From the NCBI RefSeq assembly GCF_900106535.1, contig NZ_FNOH01000009.1, forward strand, positions 283,931 to 347,930: a DNA stretch of 64,000 nt, in the 5' to 3' direction. The DNA is from Myxococcus xanthus (GTDB lineage Bacteria; Myxococcota; Myxococcia; Myxococcales; Myxococcaceae). The notes under the pieces were generated by a model. It ran no database searches. It saw only the letters and a program-made list of their open reading frames with translations, and was not told the DNA's origin. The translations under genes were made by a program, and so were the position numbers. This document shows positions 34,694 through 43,051 of the stretch, piece by piece. Every line of letters starts with the position of its first letter. Within the stretch, counting starts at the first letter, position 1.

Positions 34694-37321
34694 ATGACCA
34701 CGGCTCCCCAGATGCCCTCTTCGCCCGATTCCTCCACACCCACTCCCCCCGCGCCGCCTTCGCGACCGGGGTTCGGTGCCCGGCTGTGGCGCTGGACGAA
34801 GCGGCTGCTCATCACCGGCCTCGTGTGCCTGGTGCTCGGCGCCATCACCCTGGCGAGCGGCTACGCGTACTACAGCCAGGACCTGCCCTCCGTGGACGCG
34901 CTGCGCAACTACCAGCCGCCGCAGGTGACGAAGGTGACGTGCGGTGACGGCACGCTCTGCGCCGAGTTCGCGCACGAGCGGCGCACGTTGATTCGCGTGG
35001 AGGACCTGCCGCCCCACGTCCGCAACGCCTTCCTGGCCGCCGAGGACGCGGACTTCTACAAGCACGAGGGCCTGGACTTCTTCGGCATCACCCGCGCGGC
35101 CATCAAGAACCTCATCCCCAACAGCCGCAAGTCCGGCGCGTCCACCATCACCCAGCAGGTGGTGAAGAACCTGCTGCTGTCCCCTGAGCGCAGCTTCTCC
35201 CGCAAGGCGCGCGAGTGGATTCTCACGCCACGCGTGGAGGAAGCGCTCACCAAGGACCAGATTCTCTCGCTCTACATCAACCAGTCCTACTACGGGCAGC
35301 GCCGCTACGGCATGGAGGAGGCGGCGCTCTTCTACTTCGGCAAGCACGCCAAGGACTTGAACGTGGGCGAGGCCGCCGTGCTCGCGGGCACGGTGCAGCT
35401 CCCGCACCGCATCAACCCGGTGACGAACATCACGCGGGCGAAGTCGCGTCAGCGCTACGTGCTGGACCAGATGGCGCGCAACGGCTTCGTGTCCGCGGAC
35501 GTGGCGGAGGCGGAGAAGGAGAAGCCCATCGTCCTGGCTCCCCGGCGGGGCAAGGTGGTGGGGCCGTATTACACGGAGGAGATTCGCCGCACGCTCATCG
35601 CGCGCTACGGCGAGCAGGCGGTGATGGAGGGCGGGCTGCGCGTGGACATCGCCATGGTGCCCAAGCTCCAGCTCGCGGCGGAGCAGTCGGTGCGTGACGG
35701 CCTGGAGGCGGTGGACCGGCGCCAGGGCTACCGCGGTCCCCGTGGCGCGCTGGAGAAGGGCCAGTGGGAGCGATACCGGGCCCTCATCGCCACGCGCATC
35801 GAGGAGGCGGGCCGCCGGCAGAAGGACCAGGGCTACGTCGCGGACCTGTCCTCGCTGGCGAAGGTGGAGAAGGAAGAGCCGAAGACGCCCGAGATCGCGG
35901 GTGCGCCCCTGGACCCGCTGGAAGAGGAAGGCACCGAGGAGCAGCGGCCGGACCTGTCGCCCGAAGACGAGGCGCCCCTCTCCGCGGACCAACTCCTGGC
36001 GCAGTCCGTGCGCCTCAAGCCCATGGAGGAAGGCCTGCGCCTCACGGGCTACGTCATGCAGGTGGACGACAAGCGCAACGTGGCCCGCGTGGACCTGGTG
36101 GGCCGCACCGCCGAGGTGGCCTTCGCCGCCGCCTCCTGGGCGCGGCAGAAGGGCAAGAGCGCGCCGAAGAAGATTTCCGACGTCTTCACGGAGGGGGAGC
36201 TCGTCTTCGTGCGCGTGCTCAAGGCACCGCCCGCGCCAGCCTTCGTGGAAGCGGCGCTGGACCAGGTTCCCGAGGTGCAGGGCGGGCTGGTGGTCATCCG
36301 TCCGGAGAACCGGCACGTGGTGGCGCTGGTGGGCGGCTACGACGCGGAGCGCTCGTCCTTCAACCGCGCCACGCAGGCGAAGCGGCAGCCTGGCTCGTCC
36401 TTCAAGCCATTCCTCTACGCCGCCGCCATGGGCAGTGGCCGCTACACGCCGCTGTCCAAGGTCAATGACGCCCCTGAAGCCGTCCGCGACCCGTACACGG
36501 GCAAGACGTGGAAGCCGCAGAACTACGACCGTCGGTTCCACGGGCCGATGACGCTGCGCGAGGCGCTCACCAAGTCGAAGAACACGGTGTCCGTGCGCCT
36601 CATCGAGGCGCTCACCCCGGCCACCACCATCGACGTCGCGCGCCGGGCTGGCATCCACTCCCCGCTGCCGGAGAACCTCACGCTGGCCCTGGGCACCGGT
36701 GAAGTCACGATGCTGGAGGCCGCCAACGCCTACGCCACGCTCCAGGCCAATGGCCGCTATGCGGAGCCCTTGCTGCTGCTGCGCGTGCGCGATGCGCGCG
36801 GCAAGGTGCTGGAGGAGCATCAGCCGGCCTTCGAGGAGACGCTGCCGCCCGCGGTGGCCTACCTCACCACGTCGCTGATGCGCAGCGTGGTGGAGGACGG
36901 CTCGGGCCGGGCCGTGCTCGCGCTGGAGCGCCCCGCCGCTGGCAAGACGGGCACCACGCAGCAGTCCCGCGACACGTGGTTCTCCGGCTACACGGCGGAC
37001 TGGGTGGCCAGCGCATGGGTGGGCTTCGACAACAACTCGCCGCTGGGCGGCAGTGAGACGGGTGGCCGCGCCGCGCTGCCCATCTGGCTCCAGTTCATGC
37101 GCGTGGCCCACGAAGGGCTGCCCACGCGGGAGTTCGAGGTGCCCCCCGGCGTCGTGCAAGTGCGCATCGACCCCATCAGCGGACTGCTGGCGGGCAACTC
37201 CGTCCCGGGCCGGCTGGAGCCCTTCCTCGAAGGCACGCAGCCCACCGCGGAGGCACCGCCGCCGGGACAGGTGACCACCGACCAGTTCTTCCTCGACGAA
37301 GGCAACAGGCGGGGACTGTGA
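34694..37321 (+). CDS. Class A penicillin-binding protein (PBP1A-like)
   Basis: Bifunctional peptidoglycan synthase of 875 aa. One membrane helix (about 38-60) is followed by the GT51 glycosyltransferase domain (Glu117 in AAEDADFYKHEG; STITQQVVKNLLLS). An insert of about 200 residues, rich in Glu/Pro with an OB-like part (LTGYVMQVDDKRNVARVDLVG), separates it from the transpeptidase domain with SSFK (Ser568, Lys571), SKN (TKSKNTVS) and KTGTT (about 752). It polymerises and crosslinks peptidoglycan in the periplasm. It heads a run of four genes: the next GTG overlaps its stop by four bases. Confidence 0.95.
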   Translation: MTTAPQMPSSPDSSTPTPPAPPSRPGFGARLWRWTKRLLITGLVCLVLGAITLASGYAYYSQDLPSVDALRNYQPPQVTKVTCGDGTLCAEFAHERRTLIRVEDLPPHVRNAFLAAEDADFYKHEGLDFFGITRAAIKNLIPNSRKSGASTITQQVVKNLLLSPERSFSRKAREWILTPRVEEALTKDQILSLYINQSYYGQRRYGMEEAALFYFGKHAKDLNVGEAAVLAGTVQLPHRINPVTNITRAKSRQRYVLDQMARNGFVSADVAEAEKEKPIVLAPRRGKVVGPYYTEEIRRTLIARYGEQAVMEGGLRVDIAMVPKLQLAAEQSVRDGLEAVDRRQGYRGPRGALEKGQWERYRALIATRIEEAGRRQKDQGYVADLSSLAKVEKEEPKTPEIAGAPLDPLEEEGTEEQRPDLSPEDEAPLSADQLLAQSVRLKPMEEGLRLTGYVMQVDDKRNVARVDLVGRTAEVAFAAASWARQKGKSAPKKISDVFTEGELVFVRVLKAPPAPAFVEAALDQVPEVQGGLVVIRPENRHVVALVGGYDAERSSFNRATQAKRQPGSSFKPFLYAAAMGSGRYTPLSKVNDAPEAVRDPYTGKTWKPQNYDRRFHGPMTLREALTKSKNTVSVRLIEALTPATTIDVARRAGIHSPLPENLTLALGTGEVTMLEAANAYATLQANGRYAEPLLLLRVRDARGKVLEEHQPAFEETLPPAVAYLTTSLMRSVVEDGSGRAVLALERPAAGKTGTTQQSRDTWFSGYTADWVASAWVGFDNNSPLGGSETGGRAALPIWLQFMRVAHEGLPTREFEVPPGVVQVRIDPISGLLAGNSVPGRLEPFLEGTQPTAEAPPPGQVTTDQFFLDEGNRRGL

Positions 37322-38676
37322 GCCCTGCCCGAGCCCTGCTGCTCGCCCCTGTGCTGGCCACGCTCGTGGCGCGGGCGGCGCCTGCGGCCGACACCACCGC
37401 CGCCATTCCCCGACTCGCCCGGCAGGTGACGGGGGCCGTGCGCGCGCAGCGTGGCGTGGAGTCGCCAGTGGCGGTGAATGTCACGGGCGGCTCGGCCGAG
37501 CTCCGCCGCGCGGTGAGCACGATGCTCGCCTCGCAGCTCTCCTCCGCGGGCCTGTCGCCCGTGGTGCTGGAGGCGCCCACGGCCGATGCCGCCGAGACGC
37601 TGGCGCGCGCGCAAGGTGCCCGGACGCTGGTGCGACTCTCGCTGAACGTCGAAGGCGGCGAACTGCGCGCCCGAGGTGATGTGATTGGCACCTGGGTGAA
37701 CTTCTGGTCCGGCCGCACGCCCACGCGGCCGCCCAAGCCCGCCGCCACGCTGGTGGAGACGGTGCCCGCGGACCCGACCGTGTTGGCGCTCGCGTTGGAG
37801 GGCGCAGGCACTTCGCCCACGTCGCCCCCGGAAACGGGCCCTCAAGGCATCCGACTGCTGGGCGCGGCGCTGGCGCGTCTGGAGCATCCCCTGGCGGCGC
37901 TCGCCGCCGGGGACCTGGACGGGGATGGCCGGGATGAAGTGGTGGCCCTGACGGAGCATGACGTCTCTGTCTTCGACGCGGAGGGGCGGCTCGTCGCGCG
38001 CAAGGAGCTGGACTCCCTGCCCGCTGGAAGCGCCACCACCCGGGAGCCCTTTGGCGCGTTGGCGTTCCTGCCGGGGCCCCCCCGGCTGGCCGCGTGGAGC
38101 ACCCGCCATGCGCACGGCGAGTTGCTGGCGCTGGACAAGGCCCGCGCCACCCTGCGCGCCGTGGGGACGCTGGACACGGCGCCGCTGGGCGCCACCGAGC
38201 GAGGCACTTTCGTTCCGGGACAGACAGCCTTCGCGCCCACCCTGAAGCTGGCGGAGGGCCGCGCGCTGACGGTGCCCGCGCCCTTCACCACCGCGAGCAT
38301 GGATGCCCAGCGGATGCTGTTCGTCCACCCGGATGGCACCGCGGCCTTCTACGCGCACGCGGGCGCGGCACCGGCGCGCTGGACGAACCTGGGCGCCGGC
38401 AGCGCGCTGGGAGACCTGGATGGGGACGGCGTGCCGGAGCTCATCACCACCTCGACTCAGCTCACCCCCGCCCCCGATGTGCTGCGCGTGCACGGCACCT
38501 CCGGGGGCGACCCCGGCACGCACGAACCGCTGTGGCAGGGCGCCCTGCCCACGGGCCGCGCGCTGTACGTGGTGACGGCCCGCCTGGACGGCGACACGCG
38601 CCGCGAGGTCATCGTGGGCCTCTGGAAGCCGGACGGCACCAGCGAGCTGTTCCTCCTGCGCCAGGGGGCGCCATGA
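37318..38676 (+). CDS. Exported FG-GAP/VCBS-like repeat protein
   Basis: Exported protein of 452 aa starting at GTG within the PBP stop (GTGA overlap). The signal is SPARALLLAPVLATLVARAAPAA. The first third (RLARQVTGAVRAQRGVESPV onward) resembles a FlgO/TolB-like component. The remainder has calcium-type repeats (AAGDLDGDGRDEVVALTEHD; LGDLDGDGVPELITTST), suggesting an FG-GAP beta-propeller. Position between a cell-wall synthase and a solute-binding protein suggests an envelope role, but the function is not known. Confidence 0.7.
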   Translation: MSPARALLLAPVLATLVARAAPAADTTAAIPRLARQVTGAVRAQRGVESPVAVNVTGGSAELRRAVSTMLASQLSSAGLSPVVLEAPTADAAETLARAQGARTLVRLSLNVEGGELRARGDVIGTWVNFWSGRTPTRPPKPAATLVETVPADPTVLALALEGAGTSPTSPPETGPQGIRLLGAALARLEHPLAALAAGDLDGDGRDEVVALTEHDVSVFDAEGRLVARKELDSLPAGSATTREPFGALAFLPGPPRLAAWSTRHAHGELLALDKARATLRAVGTLDTAPLGATERGTFVPGQTAFAPTLKLAEGRALTVPAPFTTASMDAQRMLFVHPDGTAAFYAHAGAAPARWTNLGAGSALGDLDGDGVPELITTSTQLTPAPDVLRVHGTSGGDPGTHEPLWQGALPTGRALYVVTARLDGDTRREVIVGLWKPDGTSELFLLRQGAP

Positions 38677-40043
38677 GACTCCGCTCCACCCTTGCCTGCC
38701 TCGCATTGCTCGCATCCGCGTCCGCGCAGGCGGCCGGCCGTCCTCGTTACGGGGGGGAGCTGCGCGTCGCCCACGGCGGCCCGCCGGAAGTGGCCGAGCC
38801 CGCGCTGGCCGACACACCCTTGGAAGCAACGCTGCTGGGGCTGCTTTCCCCACCGGTGTGCCGTGCCACACGGGACGGCGGCTTCGAGCCCGCGCTCGCG
38901 CGGGAGCTGTCACGCCCCACGCCCCAGTCCCTGCGCATCACCCTGCCCGGCCCCGCCTCCGCCACCGCGCTCGCGCGGGCATGGATGCGGCTGGCGAGCC
39001 ACGACGGCGCATCACCGTACCGAGCCCTCTTCCATCCGCTGCGCGGTGAGGCACGGCAGGTGACGCCCCAGGGCGCCACGCTGGAGCTGACGCTGGCCTA
39101 TCCCTGGCCGGACCTCGAGCGCGCGTTGTGCCATCCAGCGCTGGCGCCGCCCGCCTCCGCCAACGCCCTGGGCCCCTTCACCGCCGCGGGACGCGGGGCC
39201 CTGGAAGCGCAGACGGCCTGGCCCCAGGGGCGCCCGTACCTGGACCGGTTGCTGCTCACCTCCACGGACCAGCGCGGCCTCTCACGGCTGTGGTCGTCCC
39301 GGCAGGTCCAGGTGGAGCTGGGCGTCGCGTCGGAGACGGACACCACGGCCGGCGACCCGCTCTACGCCACCTTCCTGGCCTTCTCCCCACGGCGGTTGCC
39401 CCCGGACTTCCGGCAGGCCGTGGAGAGCGCCATCGACCGCGAGGACCTGACCCGCCTCTTCGTCCAGGCGCCCGCGCAGCCCATGCCGCACCTGCTCCCG
39501 CCGGTGATGCTCGACGCTCCCGCGCGCTCCCGGCCGTCCGCGCCGTCGGCGAGACCCGCACGGACGGTGACGCTGCGCTACGACGCATCGGTGGAGGACC
39601 AGCGCGCGGTGGCGGAGCGCATCCAGGTGAAGCTGCACGAGCGCGGCTACACCGTGGCGCTGGAGGCGCTCCCGCGCGCGGCCCTGCGCGCCCGCTGGGC
39701 CCAGGGCGACTTCGAGCTGATGCTGCACGCGCTGCTGCTGCCCCCCATCCCCGGGCCCGCGCTGGCGGTGGTGCTGGATGCCGGTGGACGCAAGGACTTG
39801 CTGGGCGTGGAGCTGCCCGCCATCGGCGCGCTTGCGTCCACCGCGGCGCGGGACGCGCGAGCGCGCGAGCGGGCCCTGGCCCTGGCAGCGTCCGTGCCCC
39901 TGGTCCCCCTGTACGTGCAGGGGCTGGGAATGCGCTTCGCTCCGGACGTGGGCGGGGTGATGATGGATGCACAAGGCCTCCCCTCGCTGGACGGACTGCA
40001 CGTGCTTCCACCGGAGGGGACGGCGATGGGAGGACGTCCTTGA
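38673..40043 (+). CDS. Family 5 extracellular solute-binding-like protein
   Basis: Exported protein of 456 aa, start overlapping the upstream stop by four bases (ATGA). Signal: MRLRSTLACLALLASASAQA. The body begins RPRYGGELRVAHGGPPEVAEP, as in peptide/nickel-binding (SBP_bac_5) proteins, and has FRQAVESAIDREDLTRLF, another hallmark. It is shorter than usual (about 520-550) and no ABC permease or ATPase genes lie beside it, so it may act as a sensor partner for the histidine kinase that follows at 40054 rather than in import. Ligand unknown. Confidence 0.75.
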   Translation: MRLRSTLACLALLASASAQAAGRPRYGGELRVAHGGPPEVAEPALADTPLEATLLGLLSPPVCRATRDGGFEPALARELSRPTPQSLRITLPGPASATALARAWMRLASHDGASPYRALFHPLRGEARQVTPQGATLELTLAYPWPDLERALCHPALAPPASANALGPFTAAGRGALEAQTAWPQGRPYLDRLLLTSTDQRGLSRLWSSRQVQVELGVASETDTTAGDPLYATFLAFSPRRLPPDFRQAVESAIDREDLTRLFVQAPAQPMPHLLPPVMLDAPARSRPSAPSARPARTVTLRYDASVEDQRAVAERIQVKLHERGYTVALEALPRAALRARWAQGDFELMLHALLLPPIPGPALAVVLDAGGRKDLLGVELPAIGALASTAARDARARERALALAASVPLVPLYVQGLGMRFAPDVGGVMMDAQGLPSLDGLHVLPPEGTAMGGRP

Positions 40044-40053
40044 GGAGAACGGC

Positions 40054-41703
40054 ATGCGCTTGAGGACGCGGCTGGCGCTCGCCTTCGCCCTGCTGGCCCT
40101 GGTTCCGCTCGCGGTCGTCGTGCCCCCCACCCTCACCCGCTTGCGCGACACGTTGTCGCGCGAGCTGGACGCGCGCATGGAGGCCGCCACCGCCTCCGCA
40201 CAGGAGTCCCTGGAGCGCTCCAGCGCCACGGCCCGCCGCGCGGTGGAGGAGCTGGTGGACAGCACCAGCATGGAGGACCTGGCCCGCGAGGCCCGCGACC
40301 GCCCCACCCGCGCCATCCAGGCCGGCACCGCCGAGGCCCTGATGAAGAGCCGCGGCCTGAGCGTGCTGGCCCTCTTCGACCGCGAAGGAAGGGTGCTCTC
40401 CTCCGGCCACCTGCCCGCGCGCCGGGGAGACCCGGACCCGGCCCTCTTCGCCGTTACGCAGCAGAAGTCACCCCGGCCCGTGCCAGTGCGCGTGGAGGTG
40501 CGCACGGCCTCCGGACTCCGTCAGCTTCCGGCGCTCGTCACCGCGCGCCCGGTGGACTTCGGGGACCTGCGGCTGTGGGCCGTGGGCGGCGTGCTGCTCG
40601 ATGAGAGCCTGGCGCAGCACCTGGCCCGCCTCACCCAGACGCAGGTGACGCTGCTGGCGGGTGACACGCCCCTGGCCAGCGCGGGCACGGCCGAACCGCC
40701 GACGGTGACGAAGGCGCTGCCGCTGGGAGACGCGGCCACGGTGCGGCTCGTCTTCAGCCGCGCCGCCGCGCGTGAAGCGGAACAGGGCGTCATGCGCGCC
40801 TTCCTCCTGCTGGCGGCGCTGGGCGGCACTTTCGCGGTGCTGCTGGGCCTGCTGGTGTCCCGGTGGATGACGCGGCCTGTGGAGGCCCTCACCGAGGGCG
40901 CCCGGCGCGTGGCCGAAGGCGCGCTGGAGTCCCAGGTGACGGTGAAGGCCAGCGGCGAGGTGGGCGAGCTGGTGCGGACGTTCAACCGCATGACGTCCGA
41001 GCTGAAGGCCACCACCGAGCGGCTGATGGCCAGCGAGCGCATCGCCGCGTGGCAGGAAGTGGCGCGGCGACTGGCGCACGAAATCAAGAACCCGCTGACG
41101 CCCATCCGCATGTCGCTGGAGACGCTCCAGGCCGCGCAAGAAGCGAAGCACCCGCGCTTCCAAGACATGTTCAAGGAGAGCGCGGGTGTGGTGCTGGAGG
41201 AAGTGGACCGGCTGCGCCGCATCGTCGACGAGTTCAGCCACTTCGCGCGGATGCCCAAGCCGCAGCTGGCGCCCGTGGACCTGGGCGAGCTGGCGCAGAG
41301 CGTGCTGGCGCTGTACGCCACGCCTCCGACCGGCATCCAGATTCTGCCCACGCTCCAGACGGGCGTGGTGGCGCGGGTGGACCGCGACCAGCTCACCCAG
41401 GTGCTGGTGAACCTGGTGAAGAACGCCGAGGAGGCCATGGCGTCCACGGGTGGCACCCTGCGCGTGCGCGTACGCTCCACCGAAGCCGACGCCATCGTCG
41501 AGGTGGAGGACAGCGGCCCCGGCATTCCCCTGGAGCACCGCGCCCGGATCTTCGAGCCCTACTTCACCACCAAGGACGGCGGCACCGGCCTGGGGTTGGC
41601 CATCGCCTCGCGCATCCTCCAGGAGCACGGCGGCAAACTGGAGGTGGGCGGAGAGCCCGGCCACGGCGCGCGCTTCAGCCTCGTGCTGCCGCGCGCGGCC
41701 TGA
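40054..41703 (+). CDS. NtrY-like membrane sensor histidine kinase
   Basis: Histidine kinase of 549 aa. The N-terminus is a membrane helix (LALAFALLALVPLAVVVPPTL), followed by a periplasmic sensor region (about 35-245), a second helix (AFLLLAALGGTFAVLLGLLVS), HAMP (about 270-325), HisKA with His342 (RRLAHEIKNPLTPIRMSLET) and HATPase_c with N box NLVKNAEEAM and G boxes DSGPGIP and GGTGLGLAIA. Start at 40054 follows gaggagaacggc. It ends the four-gene run. No response regulator is adjacent on this strand; the NtrC-type regulator at 36 is 40 kb away. Confidence 0.93.
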   Translation: MRLRTRLALAFALLALVPLAVVVPPTLTRLRDTLSRELDARMEAATASAQESLERSSATARRAVEELVDSTSMEDLAREARDRPTRAIQAGTAEALMKSRGLSVLALFDREGRVLSSGHLPARRGDPDPALFAVTQQKSPRPVPVRVEVRTASGLRQLPALVTARPVDFGDLRLWAVGGVLLDESLAQHLARLTQTQVTLLAGDTPLASAGTAEPPTVTKALPLGDAATVRLVFSRAAAREAEQGVMRAFLLLAALGGTFAVLLGLLVSRWMTRPVEALTEGARRVAEGALESQVTVKASGEVGELVRTFNRMTSELKATTERLMASERIAAWQEVARRLAHEIKNPLTPIRMSLETLQAAQEAKHPRFQDMFKESAGVVLEEVDRLRRIVDEFSHFARMPKPQLAPVDLGELAQSVLALYATPPTGIQILPTLQTGVVARVDRDQLTQVLVNLVKNAEEAMASTGGTLRVRVRSTEADAIVEVEDSGPGIPLEHRARIFEPYFTTKDGGTGLGLAIASRILQEHGGKLEVGGEPGHGARFSLVLPRAA

Positions 41704-41704
41704 C

Positions 41705-42529
41705 TCAGACGCTGCGCTCCGCGAAGCGGACGTGGACCAGCGCGGGCAACCGTTCCTTCACCCAGGGCAGCATGTTGAGACCGTTGTAACCGTACCGGAA
41801 GAAGCCCCGCGGGAAGGTGTAGGGCTTCAATTCCACCTGGCGGATTCGCGGCGCCCACCGCCGCAGCGTCGCCTCCAGCGCGTCGCGGTTGATGCCCCAG
41901 GGCATGGGTGGCACCTGGTACGCGCGGGTGCGGTGCAGCCCCTTGAGCGTGCGCCGTGAGAGCCAGCGGGGAATCGTGTCGAAGAGGAGCTCGGCGCCCG
42001 GGAAGCGCTCGGCGATGTCCACGATGAGCCGACGGACGTCGTCTTCCTCGAAGTACATGAAGAGGCCCTGCGCGACGATGAACACGCCCTTGCTGGCGTC
42101 CACGCGGTCCATCCATGCGCGGTCCATGGCGCTCACCGGGAAGTGCATCAGCCGCTCGTTCGGCGTGAGGAAGCGCTCCCGGATGGCCACGGCTTCCGGC
42201 AGGTCCACGCTCAGCCAGCGCAGCCGCCCGTTGTCCAGCCGCTGCGCCTGCGTCTCCAGCCCCTCTCCCAGCGACACCACGAAGCCGTCAGGGTGCGTGG
42301 CCAGCCACGCGCGAATGCTCCGGTCCATCTCCACCGCGCGAATCGCGAGGGACGGCTCCGCGCGGCCAAAGGACTTCTCGAAGTCGTAGTCGATGGCGCC
42401 GTAGATGCGCAGCGCCTCCGCGTCCTTCAGGACGCCGTCCGGCCGCTTCGCCTCCCCTGCCCGGGAATGAAGCGTCCAGAGCATCGTCTCCGGAATCCCC
42501 GTGAGGTTCGGCACGTACCGCGTCTGCAT
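41705..42529 (-). CDS. Class I SAM methyltransferase, leucine carboxyl methyltransferase-like family
   Basis: Protein of 274 aa in the PF04072-type (LCM/O-methyltransferase) family. Hallmarks are VEMDRSIRAWLATHPDG, then VVSLGEGLETQAQRLDNGRLRWLSVDLPEAV (glycine-rich SAM loop and the acidic residue) and VFIVAQGLFMYFEEDDVRRL. Polyketide and small-molecule O-methyltransferases of this type are common in actinobacteria and myxobacteria. Substrate is not visible. It converges on the kinase gene with one base between stops. Confidence 0.85.
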   Translation of the reverse strand: MQTRYVPNLTGIPETMLWTLHSRAGEAKRPDGVLKDAEALRIYGAIDYDFEKSFGRAEPSLAIRAVEMDRSIRAWLATHPDGFVVSLGEGLETQAQRLDNGRLRWLSVDLPEAVAIRERFLTPNERLMHFPVSAMDRAWMDRVDASKGVFIVAQGLFMYFEEDDVRRLIVDIAERFPGAELLFDTIPRWLSRRTLKGLHRTRAYQVPPMPWGINRDALEATLRRWAPRIRQVELKPYTFPRGFFRYGYNGLNMLPWVKERLPALVHVRFAERSV

Positions 42530-42581
42530 CGTCCCCCTCCTGATATCAACGACACCTCCCGGGCGAGCTCCGCCAGGCGCC

Positions 42582-42914
42582 TCAGTGCGCCGCCGACCTG
42601 GAGAAGGTATTGATGACGATGACGCCCGCCAGGATGAGCCCGATGCCCACGAGCGCGGGGACGTCCAAGCGCTGCCCGTGAAGGAGCCACGCCACGCCGG
42701 AGACGAGGACGATGCCCGCCCCGGACCAGATGGCGTAGGCGATGCCCGTGGGGATGGTCCTCAGCGCGAAGGACAGGCAGAAGAAGGCCACGCCATAGCC
42801 CAGCACCACGAGGATGGACGGCCCCAGCCGCGTGAAGCCGTTGGAGCTCTTGAGCGCTGAGGTCGCCACCACCTCGGCCACGATGGCAATCCCCAGATAG
42901 ACCGCGTTGTGCAT
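42582..42914 (-). CDS. Small multidrug resistance (SMR) transporter
   Basis: Four-helix membrane protein of 110 aa of the EmrE/SugE family. The N-terminal helix carries the essential membrane Glu (YLGIAIVAEVVATSALKSS), and GIAYAIWSGAGIVLVSG is the family signature. SMR proteins work as antiparallel dimers exchanging protons for cationic drugs or guanidinium. The longer frame upstream is discarded because ggagg sits seven bases before this ATG. Confidence 0.93.
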   Translation of the reverse strand: MHNAVYLGIAIVAEVVATSALKSSNGFTRLGPSILVVLGYGVAFFCLSFALRTIPTGIAYAIWSGAGIVLVSGVAWLLHGQRLDVPALVGIGLILAGVIVINTFSRSAAH

Positions 42915-42980
42915 GAACCGCCTCCGCGGGCCTCTATAACCACCGGCTCCGAAGGCGGCCCGCGCGAACGTCCGAAACGA

Positions 42981-43017
42981 GAAGGCCCGCGGCCTCTCGA
43001 GGAGACCACGGGCCTTC
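42981..43017 (-). terminator. Hairpin terminator after the repeat-rich membrane protein
   Basis: GAAGGCCCG/CGGGCCTTC arms with an additional inner pairing, about 35 bases beyond the stop at 43052. Read on the minus strand it ends in tcgttt. Confidence 0.55.
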
Positions 43018-43051
43018 GGCACTTCAGCAGCGGACAGGGCCGCGCTCGGGC

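Noticed and set aside
34466..37159. 897-aa open frame antisense to the PBP1A-like gene
   Set aside because: Same antisense artefact; Arg/Leu/Gly/His rich, while the plus strand has complete PBP catalytic motifs.
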